From an uncultured Muribaculaceae bacterium (GTDB taxonomy: Bacteria; Bacteroidota; Bacteroidia; Bacteroidales; Muribaculaceae): 13,924 nt of DNA. The stretch covers positions 1 through 13,924 of the forward strand of contig CAJTZQ010000082.1 of the NCBI GenBank assembly GCA_910583795.1, read 5' to 3'. Each line of letters starts with the position of its first letter. Within the stretch, counting starts at the first letter, position 1. A program made the translations under genes and the position numbers. Shown here piece by piece: positions 1 to 7,110 of the stretch. A model generated the notes under the pieces. It was not told where the DNA came from and made no database searches. It was given only the letters and a program-made list of their open reading frames with translations.

Positions 1-26
1 GCCTTTACCTTTATATAGAGTTGTGA

Positions 27-115
27 GTTGTGAGATCTGGGTTGTGGGTTGTGAGATCTGAGTTGTGAGATTCTATTTGTCTCACAACTCAAAACTCAAA
101 ACTCATATCACAACT
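27..115. repeat. Heptamer repeat block in inverted arrangement, downstream of pgi
   Basis: From 27 to 68 the + strand reads as 7-base units close to GTTGTGA and GATCTGG. They make two 21-bp copies (27-47 and 48-68) that match at 19 of 21 positions. From 82 the same theme appears on the other strand as TCACAAC followed by two TCAAAAC units, running into the end of pgi. The two halves can pair: 60-70 and 80-90 form an 11-bp perfect stem with a 9-base loop. There is no T-run after the stem in the pgi direction, so it does not look like a standard terminator. A related TCACAAC/TCAAAAC block sits between perR and the rubrerythrin gene. Confidence 0.75.
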
Positions 116-1445
116 TCGCCTTGATTGCCTCTGTCTCCTTTTCGTAGCCCGGCTTTTCAAGAAGTGCGAACATGTTTTTCTTGTAAGCTTCTACACCCGG
201 CTGATTAAACGGATTAACACCGAGGATATAACCGCTGATTCCGCAAGCCTTCTCAAAGAAATAGATAAGCTGACCGAGAGAGTGCTCGTCAAGTTTGTTA
301 AGCTCGATCTTGATGTTTGGCACGCCACCGTCTACGTGGGCGATCTTGGTGCCGAGCTCAGCCATCTTGTTGACTTCGTCGATACGTTTGCCGGCAAGAT
401 AATTGATTCCGTCGAGATTAGCTGCGTCTTCAGGTATACGACGTGTGATTGCAGGTTCCTTAACAGATACAACTGTCTCGAAAATTGTACGTTCACCTTC
501 CTGAATCCACTGACCCATTGAGTGAAGGTCTGTCGTAAAGTCTACTGCCGCAGGGAAGATACCCTTTCCGTCCTTACCCTCGCTCTCGCCATAAAGCTGT
601 TTCCACCATTCACCGAAATAATGGAGTTTTGGATTATAGTTGACGAGTATTTCTGTCTTTTTTCCGCTCTGATAGAGAGCATTGCGCAGACGGGCATAAA
701 CCTCGCTCGGATTATTGTCTCCCGGATGCTTAGTGGTTTCCTCCATCTGTGCGGCGCCTGCAACGAGTTTCTCGATATCGAAGCCGGCACATGCAATCGG
801 AAGAAGTCCTACAGGAGTGAGGACAGAGAACCTGCCTCCTACATTATCGGGAATTACGTATGTCTCATAACCTTCCTGAGTGGCAAGAGTGCGGAGGGCA
901 CCTCTCTTCTCGTCAGTGACAGCAACGATAAGGTCTTTAGCGGCTTCCTTGCCTGCCTGCTTCTCAAGAAGCTCCTTGAGGATACGGAAAGCGATAGCGG
1001 GCTCTGTGGTTGTTCCTGATTTTGAAATGACGATGATACCGAACTTTTTACCTTCGAGAAGTTTCTCAAGTTCAGCTGTATATTCCTCTCCGATGTTCTG
1101 ACCGGCATAAAGCACTTTCGGATTGTTGGGTTTCGGACCATAGAAATCCGCAAACGAATCGGAGAGAGCTGAAATCACTGCTTTAGCACCAAGGTAGCTG
1201 CCTCCGATACCTACACAAACCACATATTCGCAATTTTCGCGAAGACGGGCTGCAGTCTTATTGATTTTTGCGAGAAGGTCGGAAGAAGTATGCGACGGGA
1301 GGTTGACCCAGCCAAGGAAATCAGAACCTTCACCGTTACCTTTTTCAATTTTTGACATCGCCTCTACTGCGGCTGCCTTGTTTGCCTCATATTCTTTCTC
1401 TGCGAAATAGATCGCGTCCTGAATATTGATTTCAATTGATTTCAT
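108..1445 (-). CDS. pgi: Glucose-6-phosphate isomerase
   Basis: Cytoplasmic enzyme interconverting glucose 6-phosphate and fructose 6-phosphate in glycolysis and gluconeogenesis. The 445-residue product is the short PGI form usual in Bacteroidales and Firmicutes. Visible family marks are the sugar-phosphate-binding segment GIGGSYLGAK (79-88), the serine/threonine loop SKSGTTTEP (141-149), the PGI signature around GGRFSVLTPVGLLP (203-216), and the C-terminal signature around NPFNQPGVE (411-419) followed by YKKNMF with the conserved lysine. The ATG at 1445 gives a full-length N-terminus. The gene lies 126 bp downstream of gpsA in the same direction, so it may be the last gene of the lysS-gpsA-pgi unit. 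I see no convincing promoter of its own in that gap. Its stop codon is embedded in a heptamer repeat block. The assignment is secure. Confidence 0.97.
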   Translation of the reverse strand: MKSIEINIQDAIYFAEKEYEANKAAAVEAMSKIEKGNGEGSDFLGWVNLPSHTSSDLLAKINKTAARLRENCEYVVCVGIGGSYLGAKAVISALSDSFADFYGPKPNNPKVLYAGQNIGEEYTAELEKLLEGKKFGIIVISKSGTTTEPAIAFRILKELLEKQAGKEAAKDLIVAVTDEKRGALRTLATQEGYETYVIPDNVGGRFSVLTPVGLLPIACAGFDIEKLVAGAAQMEETTKHPGDNNPSEVYARLRNALYQSGKKTEILVNYNPKLHYFGEWWKQLYGESEGKDGKGIFPAAVDFTTDLHSMGQWIQEGERTIFETVVSVKEPAITRRIPEDAANLDGINYLAGKRIDEVNKMAELGTKIAHVDGGVPNIKIELNKLDEHSLGQLIYFFEKACGISGYILGVNPFNQPGVEAYKKNMFALLEKPGYEKETEAIKAKL

Positions 1446-1571
1446 TGTCTTTATAATTTAAAATGTTTCGGGCTAATACTAAAAGGATAATGTTTTTAGA
1501 AGTCTTTTTGTTCCGGGAAATCACGTGATATAAGAAATATTAAACCTTAACCCCCGATTCCGGAAATAACG

Positions 1572-2570
1572 TTAAGCAAATGTTTCATATATCCGGGAGA
1601 ACGCCGTCTTTGGCGATTCCCCCTTGTAGAGTATGCGGTAGACGCAATCAAGTATAGGCATTTCCACTTTCACGGTTGCCTGGTTTATCTCATACATGCA
1701 GCGGGTGCCGTAATACCCTTCGGCAACCATCTCCATTTCCATCTTCGCAGCTTTCACACTATGACCTTTCCCGATCATGGCTCCGAAATTATGGTTGCGT
1801 GAAAAGAGACTGTATGAAGTGACAAGCAGGTCGCCGAGATATGCCGACCGGCAGATGTCGCGGTCCATAGGATAAATGGCGTCGATAAATGAACGCATCT
1901 CCCTGACAGCATTACACACCAGCATCGCCTTGAAATTGTCTCCCGCCTTCATGCCGTTGACCATGCCGGAGGCTATGGCATACACATTCTTAAGCACGGC
2001 GGCATATTCAATACCCTCCACATCTTGCGAATGGATAGTCTTCAAACGAACGCCGGTGATAGCTTTCCCAAATTCCCGGCTTTTGTCAAGATCATGACAT
2101 CCGATTGTGAGATAGCTCAAATGGTCGAGCGCAACCTCTTCGGCATGACAGGGACCCCCTATTACGAGCAGATTGGAATCAGCACATCCGCAGTTACGGG
2201 CAAACCATTCGGTGACGATCATATTGTCGCCGGGCACAAGACCTTTGACAGCGGAGACGATATTTTTTCCGGAAATGTCTGACGTGATTTTTTCTGCCTC
2301 GCTTTTGAAATAAGGGGAAGGTATCGCCACCACGAGAGTGTCGGCATCCGCCACCGCAGCGTTTATATCCGAGTAGAAATCTATGCGCGCGGTGTCGAAT
2401 GTCACATCGCTGAGATAGACTGTGTTGCGGTGATAGCGTATAAAATCGTCTATACGCTCCTGACGGCGCACATACCAGTTGATGCGGTCGTTGTTGTTGA
2501 GCAGAAGCTTGGCGAGCGCCGTCGCCCAGCTTCCAGCCCCTATCACTGCTATCTTTCCCAGTCTGCCCAT
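1572..2570 (-). CDS. gpsA: NAD(P)H-dependent glycerol-3-phosphate dehydrogenase
   Basis: Makes sn-glycerol 3-phosphate from dihydroxyacetone phosphate in the cytoplasm, supplying the backbone for phospholipid synthesis. The 332-residue protein begins with the dinucleotide-binding Rossmann motif IGAGSWATALA (10-20). It carries the GpsA-typical stretch around AVLKNVYAIASGMVNGMKAGDN, which includes the catalytic lysine, and the conserved VSAVKGL segment after the Rossmann sheet. Length is normal for the family. The start ATG overlaps the lysS stop by one base (TAATG), a usual sign of translational coupling, and the glycine-rich loop sits at the right distance from this start. Pairing lysS with gpsA is, from memory, a common order in Bacteroidales and probably reflects shared expression rather than shared pathway. 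Confidence 0.95.
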   Translation of the reverse strand: MGRLGKIAVIGAGSWATALAKLLLNNNDRINWYVRRQERIDDFIRYHRNTVYLSDVTFDTARIDFYSDINAAVADADTLVVAIPSPYFKSEAEKITSDISGKNIVSAVKGLVPGDNMIVTEWFARNCGCADSNLLVIGGPCHAEEVALDHLSYLTIGCHDLDKSREFGKAITGVRLKTIHSQDVEGIEYAAVLKNVYAIASGMVNGMKAGDNFKAMLVCNAVREMRSFIDAIYPMDRDICRSAYLGDLLVTSYSLFSRNHNFGAMIGKGHSVKAAKMEMEMVAEGYYGTRCMYEINQATVKVEMPILDCVYRILYKGESPKTAFSRIYETFA

Positions 2571-4120
2571 TACTCAGCCTCTTCCTCCTCCTGGTTGTCT
2601 TTATTCTGTTTCTTTTCCGGACGCATCTGAGGGAAGAGAAGCACTTCCTGAATGGTAGACTGACCGGTCATGAGCATTGCAAGACGGTCCATGCCGATAC
2701 CCATGCCGGATGTCGGCGGCATGCCGTATTCGAGGGCACGGATAAAGTCGCCGTCGATAATCATAGCCTCGTCGTCGCCCTTGTCGGCAAGCTTCATCTG
2801 CTCCACGAAACGCTCATATTGATCGATCGGATCGTTAAGCTCCGAATAAGCATTGGCAAGCTCCTTGCCGTTGACCATAAGCTCGAAGCGCTCTGTCAGG
2901 CGCGGATCGTTGCGATGACGCTTGGTGAGCGGCGACATCTCGATAGGATAGTCGATGATGAATGTAGGCTGAATGAACGTGCCTTCACATTTCTCCCCGA
3001 AAATCTCGTCGATAAGTTTACCTTTGCCGAATGATTCGTCAACCTCTATATCGTTCTCTTTGCAGAATGCGCGGAGTTCCTCCTCAGTCTTGCCGGTGAT
3101 ATCGAAACCGGTCTTGTCGAGGATCGCCTGGGTCATTGTGACACGGGGATAAGGTGCCTTGAAGGAAATAGTGTTGTCGCCTACCTGAACCTCTGTGGTG
3201 CCGTTCACATCCATGCAGATCTTCTCGAGCATTTTCTCTGTGAAGTCCATCATCCAGTTATAGTCTTTGTAAGACACGTAGATCTCCATGCAGGTGAACT
3301 CAGGATTGTGGGTCCTGTCCATACCTTCGTTGCGGAAGTTCTTTGAGAACTCATAGACTCCCTCGAAACCGCCCACGATAAGACGCTTCAGATAAAGCTC
3401 GTCGGCGATACGGAGGTAGAGAGGTATGTCGAGTGCGTTGTGGTGGGTGATAAACGGACGTGCGGATGCACCGCCGGGAATAGCCTGAAGAATTGGAGTC
3501 TCCACCTCTACATAACCGTGAGAATTGAAATACTCACGCATTGAGTTAAACATCCTTGTGCGCTTCAGGAAAATATCCTTGATTCCCTTGTTGACCACGA
3601 GGTCCACGTAACGCTGACGGTAACGCTGCTCGGGATCTGTGAAGGCATCGTATGCCTTGCCGTCTTTCATTTTCACGACAGGGAGTGGGCGAAGACTTTT
3701 CGAAAGCACCGTGATCTCTTCCGCATGGATAGAGATTTCACCCATCTGGGTGCGGAACACGTATCCCTTCACTCCGATAAAGTCGCCTATATCGAGAAGT
3801 TTCTTAAAGACAACGTTATACATATCCTTGTCTTCACCGGGACAGAGATCGTCGCGGCTTACATACACCTGTATGCGCCCTTCCGAGTCTTGAAGTTCCA
3901 TGAAAGAAGCCTTGCCCATGATGCGGCGGCTCATGATGCGTCCGGCGACAGTCACCTCTCTGCGGGGTTCCTGCCCGTCAACAAAAGTCTCTTTGATTTC
4001 AGCAGAATGACCTGTAACCTTATACTCGGCTGCGGGATAAGGTTCGATTCCACGGTCGCGGAGCGCCTGCATACTGTTACGACGCACCTGTTCTTGTTCT
4101 GTAAGTTCCTGATTTGCCAT
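2570..4120 (-). CDS. lysS: Lysyl-tRNA synthetase, class II
   Basis: Charges tRNA-Lys with lysine in the cytoplasm. The 516-residue protein has the bacterial class II layout: an N-terminal OB-fold anticodon-binding domain (about 55-145, beginning near VTVAGRIMSRR), then the catalytic domain. Motif 1 lies near GYVEVETPIL (202-211), motif 2 has FRNEG (262-266) followed by the HNPEFTCMEIY segment, and motif 3 is GMGIGMDRL (472-480) with its ATP-binding arginine. The last 15 or so residues form a charged tail ending in glutamates (EEEEAE), which lies outside the catalytic fold. It heads the lysS-gpsA(-pgi) unit and is divergent from perR, about 440 bp away. A leader of roughly 110 bases with strong folding potential precedes the ATG at 4120. 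Confidence 0.97.
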   Translation of the reverse strand: MANQELTEQEQVRRNSMQALRDRGIEPYPAAEYKVTGHSAEIKETFVDGQEPRREVTVAGRIMSRRIMGKASFMELQDSEGRIQVYVSRDDLCPGEDKDMYNVVFKKLLDIGDFIGVKGYVFRTQMGEISIHAEEITVLSKSLRPLPVVKMKDGKAYDAFTDPEQRYRQRYVDLVVNKGIKDIFLKRTRMFNSMREYFNSHGYVEVETPILQAIPGGASARPFITHHNALDIPLYLRIADELYLKRLIVGGFEGVYEFSKNFRNEGMDRTHNPEFTCMEIYVSYKDYNWMMDFTEKMLEKICMDVNGTTEVQVGDNTISFKAPYPRVTMTQAILDKTGFDITGKTEEELRAFCKENDIEVDESFGKGKLIDEIFGEKCEGTFIQPTFIIDYPIEMSPLTKRHRNDPRLTERFELMVNGKELANAYSELNDPIDQYERFVEQMKLADKGDDEAMIIDGDFIRALEYGMPPTSGMGIGMDRLAMLMTGQSTIQEVLLFPQMRPEKKQNKDNQEEEEAE

Positions 4121-4139
4121 ATATGGTGTCTAAATTTTA

Positions 4140-4155
4140 TTTTCTTGCAAGAAAA
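4140..4155. promoter_or_regulatory. 16-bp perfect palindrome 20 bp before the lysS start
   Basis: TTTTCTTGCAAGAAAA is its own reverse complement. It lies in the lysS leader between the GC-rich folded element and the ATG. It could be a protein-binding site or a small hairpin near the ribosome entry site. There is no direct evidence for either role. Confidence 0.35.
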
Positions 4156-4160
4156 ATATT

Positions 4161-4207
4161 GGCTGCCGGCGCGTCTCCGCGTCGGGCGCTTACCGCCCTC
4201 TGCAGCC
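4161..4207 (-). promoter_or_regulatory. GC-rich structured leader of lysS (possible three-way junction RNA)
   Basis: On the lysS RNA the outer arms GGCTGC (4202-4207) and GCAGCC (4161-4166) can pair and enclose two hairpins. One is GGGCG/CGCCC (4184-4188 with 4194-4198) around a 5-base loop. The other is CGCG/CGCG (4170-4173 with 4178-4181) around GAGA, a GNRA-type tetraloop when read on the minus strand. The element is strongly GC-rich inside an AT-rich intergenic region. It lies between the predicted -7 element and the lysS ATG, so it should be transcribed. I do not recognise it as a known riboswitch or leader family; it could also be a dispersed palindromic repeat. Confidence 0.45.
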
Positions 4208-4237
4208 GATTAAGAATGCGAACACTCTCTTTGACTG

Positions 4238-4245
4238 CAAAATTA
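4238..4245 (-). promoter_or_regulatory. Probable -7 element of the lysS promoter
   Basis: The minus strand reads TAATTTTG, a full match to the Bacteroidetes -7 consensus TAnnTTTG, 118 bp upstream of the lysS ATG. No good TTTG lies at the expected -33 spacing, so only the -7 box is supported. Transcription would start around 4230 and include the GC-rich leader. Confidence 0.5.
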
Positions 4246-4502
4246 ACAAAAAAATCGCTAATCTCCGCTTTTGACACGCCTAAACTCCCCGCCCACATAA
4301 AAATTACTGTCTATCTAATAAAAATTTTAAGTTTCGCAAGCTCACTTAAGGTTTGAAGGTTAAGGGGTTAAAGGGTTAGATTTATACATAATATCCATAA
4401 AAGCCGGATATCTTTCCACAATTGGAGATTAACCTTTTAACCTTATAACTTCATAACCCTCAACTTTCGCAAGCGAAAAATGAATAAAAATATTCCTGAA
4501 AA
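4246..4502. other. AT-rich gene-free stretch with a mirrored pair of AAGGTTA-type repeat blocks
   Basis: No coding region is supported between the lysS and perR promoters. The notable content is two repetitive patches of opposite sense. At about 4348-4380 the + strand repeats variants of AAGGTTA/AAAGGGTT with a spacing of roughly 7 bases. At about 4428-4464 the complementary theme (TAACCTT, TAACCCT) appears. The octamer TTCGCAAG occurs just before the first patch (near 4332) and again just after the second (near 4465). The remaining bases are AT-rich with nothing I can name. Confidence 0.5.
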
Positions 4503-4534
4503 TTTGGATTTGATTGTAATTATTACTAATTTTG
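4503..4534 (+). promoter_or_regulatory. perR promoter
   Basis: TTTG at 4503-4506 (-33 element) and TAATTTTG at 4527-4534 (-7 element) are separated by exactly 20 bases, matching the Bacteroidetes primary sigma-factor consensus TTTG-N19/20-TAnnTTTG. The predicted transcription start is about 20 bases before the perR ATG. The -7 element lies between and partly inside two operator-like palindromes. Confidence 0.75.
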
Positions 4535-4546
4535 TAACGATTACAA
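4514..4546 (+). promoter_or_regulatory. Two tandem PerR-like boxes at the perR promoter
   Basis: Box 1 (4514-4528) is TTGTAAT-T-ATTACTA and box 2 (4532-4546) is TTGTAAC-G-ATTACAA. Each is a 7-1-7 inverted repeat with a single mismatch to TTGTAAT-N-ATTACAA, the layout known for PerR boxes of the Fur family. Their centres are 18 bp apart, and together they cover the -7 element and start region. This position fits repression of the promoter by the perR product itself, relieved on peroxide exposure. Confidence 0.65.
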
Positions 4547-4561
4547 AGATGTTAATTTTTC

Positions 4562-4993
4562 ATGGGAAAAGAAACCTATTATAGCGACAGTCAGATCACC
4601 GAGATGATCCACAAGGGAGGATTAAGACCCTCCGTGCAGCGCATTGCAGTGCTTTCGTTTGTCGCCAACACCAAACTACATCCAACCGCGGATGAGATTT
4701 ATGTTGTGTTGTCTGATAAATTTCCGTCTTTGTCGAGAACAACGGTCTATAATTCTCTTCATGCCCTTGTCGATGCAGGCTTGATCAGAGAACTTGAGAT
4801 TGAAAGCGGGAACCGCCATTATGATCTGGCGCCACAACCTCCACACAGTCATTTTGTGTGCCGGATATGTGGAAAGATTATAGATATGTCTATGCCTTCA
4901 GGCGTTTCCGAAATGATCACGCCGGACTTTCAGATAGACAGTATAGATGTCTATTTCAAAGGTATATGCCCGGAGTGCCTGAACAAAAAATAA
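4562..4993 (+). CDS. perR: PerR-type peroxide-responsive repressor (Fur family)
   Basis: A 143-residue metal-dependent DNA-binding repressor. The N-terminal winged helix runs to about residue 85, with SRTTVYNSLHAL (58-69) as the recognition-helix region. The dimerisation domain follows. Four cysteines, C100/C103 (CRIC) and C136/C139 (CPEC), form the structural zinc site. The regulatory-site ligands known from Bacillus PerR all have counterparts: H40 in HPTADEIY, D88 in HYDL, H95 and H97 in PHSHFVC, and D108 in KIID. Aspartate at position 88, with the two histidines that become oxidised in PerR, favours PerR over Fur or Zur. It is followed 63 bp later by rubrerythrin, a peroxide-detoxifying enzyme, which supports the same reading. 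Operator-like boxes overlap its promoter. Alternative: a Fur paralogue with mixed sensing. Confidence 0.85.
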   Translation: MGKETYYSDSQITEMIHKGGLRPSVQRIAVLSFVANTKLHPTADEIYVVLSDKFPSLSRTTVYNSLHALVDAGLIRELEIESGNRHYDLAPQPPHSHFVCRICGKIIDMSMPSGVSEMITPDFQIDSIDVYFKGICPECLNKK

Positions 4994-5004
4994 GCACTCA
5001 ACTC

Positions 5005-5032
5005 TCACAACTCAAAACTCAAAACTCAAAAC
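5005..5032 (+). repeat. Four tandem heptamers between perR and the rubrerythrin gene
   Basis: One TCACAAC unit is followed by three exact TCAAAAC units (5005-5032), filling much of the 63-bp gap between the two genes. The same order, TCACAAC then TCAAAAC twice, occurs at 82-102 near the end of pgi. I see no promoter or terminator inside it, so the two genes are probably cotranscribed through it. Confidence 0.75.
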
Positions 5033-5056
5033 TAAATAACAAATAACTCAAAGACA

Positions 5057-5599
5057 ATGAAAGAATTAAAAGGAACTAAGACAGAGCGCAACCTTCAGGA
5101 GGCGTTTGCCGGTGAATCACAGGCAAGAAACAAATATACCTATTTCGCGTCTAAGGCGCGTAAAGATGGTTACGAGCAGATCGCTGCTATCTTCGAGGAG
5201 ACAGCCAACAATGAAAAGGAGCACGCCAAACTTTGGTTCAAGCTTCTCAACGGCGGCGATATCTCCGACACTATGACCAATCTCCGTGAAGCAGCTGAAG
5301 GAGAAAACTACGAATGGACTTCAATGTACGACCGTATGGCTCAGGAAGCTGAAGAGGAAGGATTCACTCAGATCGCCCGTAAATTCCGTATGGTGGCTGC
5401 AATCGAGCGTCATCATGAGGAACGCTACCGCCGTCTGCTCGCCAACATCGAGGAAGGGATTGTATTCTCTCGTGAAGGTGACACTATCTGGATCTGCCGC
5501 AATTGCGGTCATATCGTGATTGGGAAGAAGGCTCCCGAAGTTTGCCCGGTATGTGCTCATCCGAAGAGCTTCTTCGAGATCGAGGCAAAAAACTATTGA
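5057..5599 (+). CDS. rbr: Rubrerythrin
   Basis: Cytoplasmic non-haem iron peroxidase that reduces hydrogen peroxide in anaerobes, using electrons passed through a rubredoxin-like centre. The 180-residue protein has a ferritin-like four-helix bundle (about 1-140) carrying the diiron ligand motifs: E20 in FAGESQARN, E53 and H56 in EKEHAKLW, the EAEEEGF motif near 97-103, and the ERHHEERY helix near 117-124. A C-terminal rubredoxin-like domain follows with CxxC pairs C147/C150 and C163/C166 for one iron. Length and layout are typical. It sits 63 bp after perR on the same strand with no visible promoter, and is closed by a strong terminator. It is therefore most likely the effector half of a PerR-controlled operon. 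Confidence 0.95.
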   Translation: MKELKGTKTERNLQEAFAGESQARNKYTYFASKARKDGYEQIAAIFEETANNEKEHAKLWFKLLNGGDISDTMTNLREAAEGENYEWTSMYDRMAQEAEEEGFTQIARKFRMVAAIERHHEERYRRLLANIEEGIVFSREGDTIWICRNCGHIVIGKKAPEVCPVCAHPKSFFEIEAKNY

Positions 5600-5616
5600 A
5601 ATGGTTAAACAATAAG

Positions 5617-5656
5617 AAAACTCCTTGCAAGTTTTTGTCTTGCAAGGAGTTTTTTA
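5617..5656 (+). terminator. Intrinsic terminator after rubrerythrin
   Basis: A 15-bp perfect stem (5617-5631 with 5639-5653, core CTCCTTGCAAG/CTTGCAAGGAG) encloses a 7-base loop and runs directly into a T-run. The 5' arm starts with AAAA, so the structure can also act on the minus strand, towards which the neighbouring lipoprotein gene is read. Confidence 0.9.
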
Positions 5657-5714
5657 TTTATAGACTAACCCGATAAATGTCGTAATCGTACAATATCGGA
5701 ATAACGAGATTTTA

Positions 5715-6884
5715 TCAATATTCAACCCTGACAGGTGTGGTTGTATAGTTCTGCAGATAGGCTGCCCAGCTGTCCATATCCTTGATTGACTCGCGGTCCC
5801 ACGCGAATCCCCATGAATAAGAAACCGTGTCGGAAGGTTGAATCGGAAGCACACCGACAACATGATTGTCAAGATCCGACCTGTGACCTAATTGCTTACG
5901 GCTCACCAACCCTAACAAAGCCCTGCCATTGTCAGGACCCTGCGTTGGGTCGGAATATGCCAGTATATTCTCTTTAAAAAAGGCTGCCGAGTTGTCGCGC
6001 AACGGGAATCCCATTGCAACTTCCGCCGGTTCGCTAAGTCCGTCATACCATACTTCTGTGTTGTTGAGATAGCTGCCGGCATCGAGAGATATCAAACGGT
6101 GCTCCACCACAGCCGAATCGTTACCTATAACCGTTGGGGCGAAATCAAGGCGTGCGGTGAAGCGCAGCGGACCGTTGTCAAGGATCTCTGCTTTCTCATA
6201 GCACCAGGGATATCTGATTGTGTCGTTTTTGACGATGGCGGCAACTCCCGCACCCAATGTCGGTCCCACGGCATAGCAATCCATACCCAAACCATGGTCG
6301 ATATGATAGGAAATGGAATTGATAAATTCTTCGGCAAGTTTCGGGTCTATCTGACGTAGGGAATCGGCTTTCTGCCATGTTGCAGGATCCGTCTCCGGAC
6401 CGTAAAGCTTTTCAAGGATCTGTTCCGGAGTGGCATGCTTGAAAAATATATCGTAGCCGAAACCCCGTTCCCCTTTTGCCTGAGTGGCGGGACCATAGAC
6501 GCGATAGCCGTTCACTTCGTTTTCCCAAGCCATGTCGTCGGCACGTTCGGGATAAAGCCGCCCGGATGTGAGATTGGCATAAGAATGGATGGTGTCGGAA
6601 GGGAGCACCGTATATTCAGCAGACCCGCCGGCAGGTAAAGATGTCTGGAATATCAGTTTGCCATCGTATGTGATTTGCGAGGGTATCTCGTTCCCTTCTG
6701 CATCTGTGATGTAGCAATATGCCGACCCGAGTCGGTTCAGGATGGAATCTTTTGACAGTTCCACGGTTGCCTGAGAGCAGTCATGGTCGGAGACATTGCT
6801 CACATTAACCTTCACTTTCCCCGGTTGGCTGCATGCCCCCAACGCCAATGCAAGCATAAGGAGCATTCCTGATTTGGTTTTCAT
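5715..6884 (-). CDS. DUF4861-like lipoprotein
   Basis: A 389-residue protein from the ATG at 6884. A longer frame opens at 6968, but the inner start gives a proper lipoprotein signal: MKTK, a hydrophobic run, then LGAC with the lipid-carrying cysteine at residue 18. No acidic surface-export signal follows the cysteine (SQPGKV), so an inward, periplasm-facing lipoprotein is the simplest reading. The segments GERGFGYDIFFKHA, SYHIDHGLGMDCYAVGPTLG and CYEKAEILDNGPLRFTARL resemble, from memory, the DUF4861 family, often found near glycan-degrading enzymes in Bacteroidetes. That family has no firmly established activity known to me. No polysaccharide-utilisation genes or SusC/D pair lie nearby. It is convergent with rubrerythrin and 226 bp downstream of the RiPP operon, so it is probably a separate transcription unit. 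Confidence 0.75.
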   Translation of the reverse strand: MKTKSGMLLMLALALGACSQPGKVKVNVSNVSDHDCSQATVELSKDSILNRLGSAYCYITDAEGNEIPSQITYDGKLIFQTSLPAGGSAEYTVLPSDTIHSYANLTSGRLYPERADDMAWENEVNGYRVYGPATQAKGERGFGYDIFFKHATPEQILEKLYGPETDPATWQKADSLRQIDPKLAEEFINSISYHIDHGLGMDCYAVGPTLGAGVAAIVKNDTIRYPWCYEKAEILDNGPLRFTARLDFAPTVIGNDSAVVEHRLISLDAGSYLNNTEVWYDGLSEPAEVAMGFPLRDNSAAFFKENILAYSDPTQGPDNGRALLGLVSRKQLGHRSDLDNHVVGVLPIQPSDTVSYSWGFAWDRESIKDMDSWAAYLQNYTTTPVRVEY

Positions 6885-7070
6885 GATGTATAAAAAGTAT
6901 TTACGTTGAGGTTTGTTATGATTGTTTAACGGATAAAATCCTATATTCTTGTTAAAGAGAGAAGTCATTTAGCTTTTTCTTTTTAAGGTAAAAAGCCACA
7001 AGAAAATCAATCTCCGCAAAAAAGCTTAAATAACTTCGAGTCCATGCTCCGTAAAAATGGTATAAAATAG

Positions 7071-7096
7071 CGGAATCATATAAGCATCTTATTCCG
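7071..7096 (-). terminator. Weak candidate terminator after the RiPP operon
   Basis: CGGAAT at 7071-7076 pairs with ATTCCG at 7091-7096, and ATAAG/CTTAT offer an alternative inner pairing. On the minus strand the stem is followed by CTATTTTATA, which is only loosely T-rich. It is placed 15 bp past the ABC transporter stop, where a terminator would be expected, but the structure is weak. Confidence 0.3.
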
Positions 7097-7110
7097 TCTC
7101 TGATCGCCCG

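Noticed and set aside
60..90. 11-bp stem after pgi as an intrinsic terminator
   Set aside because: No T-run follows on the minus strand, and the pairing is a by-product of the heptamer repeats lying in both orientations.
27..115. Possible CRISPR array in the repeats downstream of pgi
   Set aside because: The repeat units are 7 and 21 bp with no unique spacers and no cas genes nearby.
522..1019. 165-codon open frame on the + strand opposite pgi
   Set aside because: It lies fully antisense to a securely identified pgi, has no recognisable domain, and is explained by the codon bias of the real gene.
1520..1529. Palindrome ATCACGTGAT between gpsA and pgi as an operator
   Set aside because: A single 10-bp palindrome with no matching promoter or second copy is within chance expectation.
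4114..4356. 80-codon open frame on the + strand in the lysS-perR intergenic region
   Set aside because: It crosses the lysS leader and promoter, and its translation is low-complexity without recognisable motifs.
6885..6968. Upstream in-frame start (28 extra residues) for the DUF4861-like protein
   Set aside because: The extension would bury the lipoprotein signal inside the protein; the ATG at 6884 gives a standard signal peptide with LGAC.
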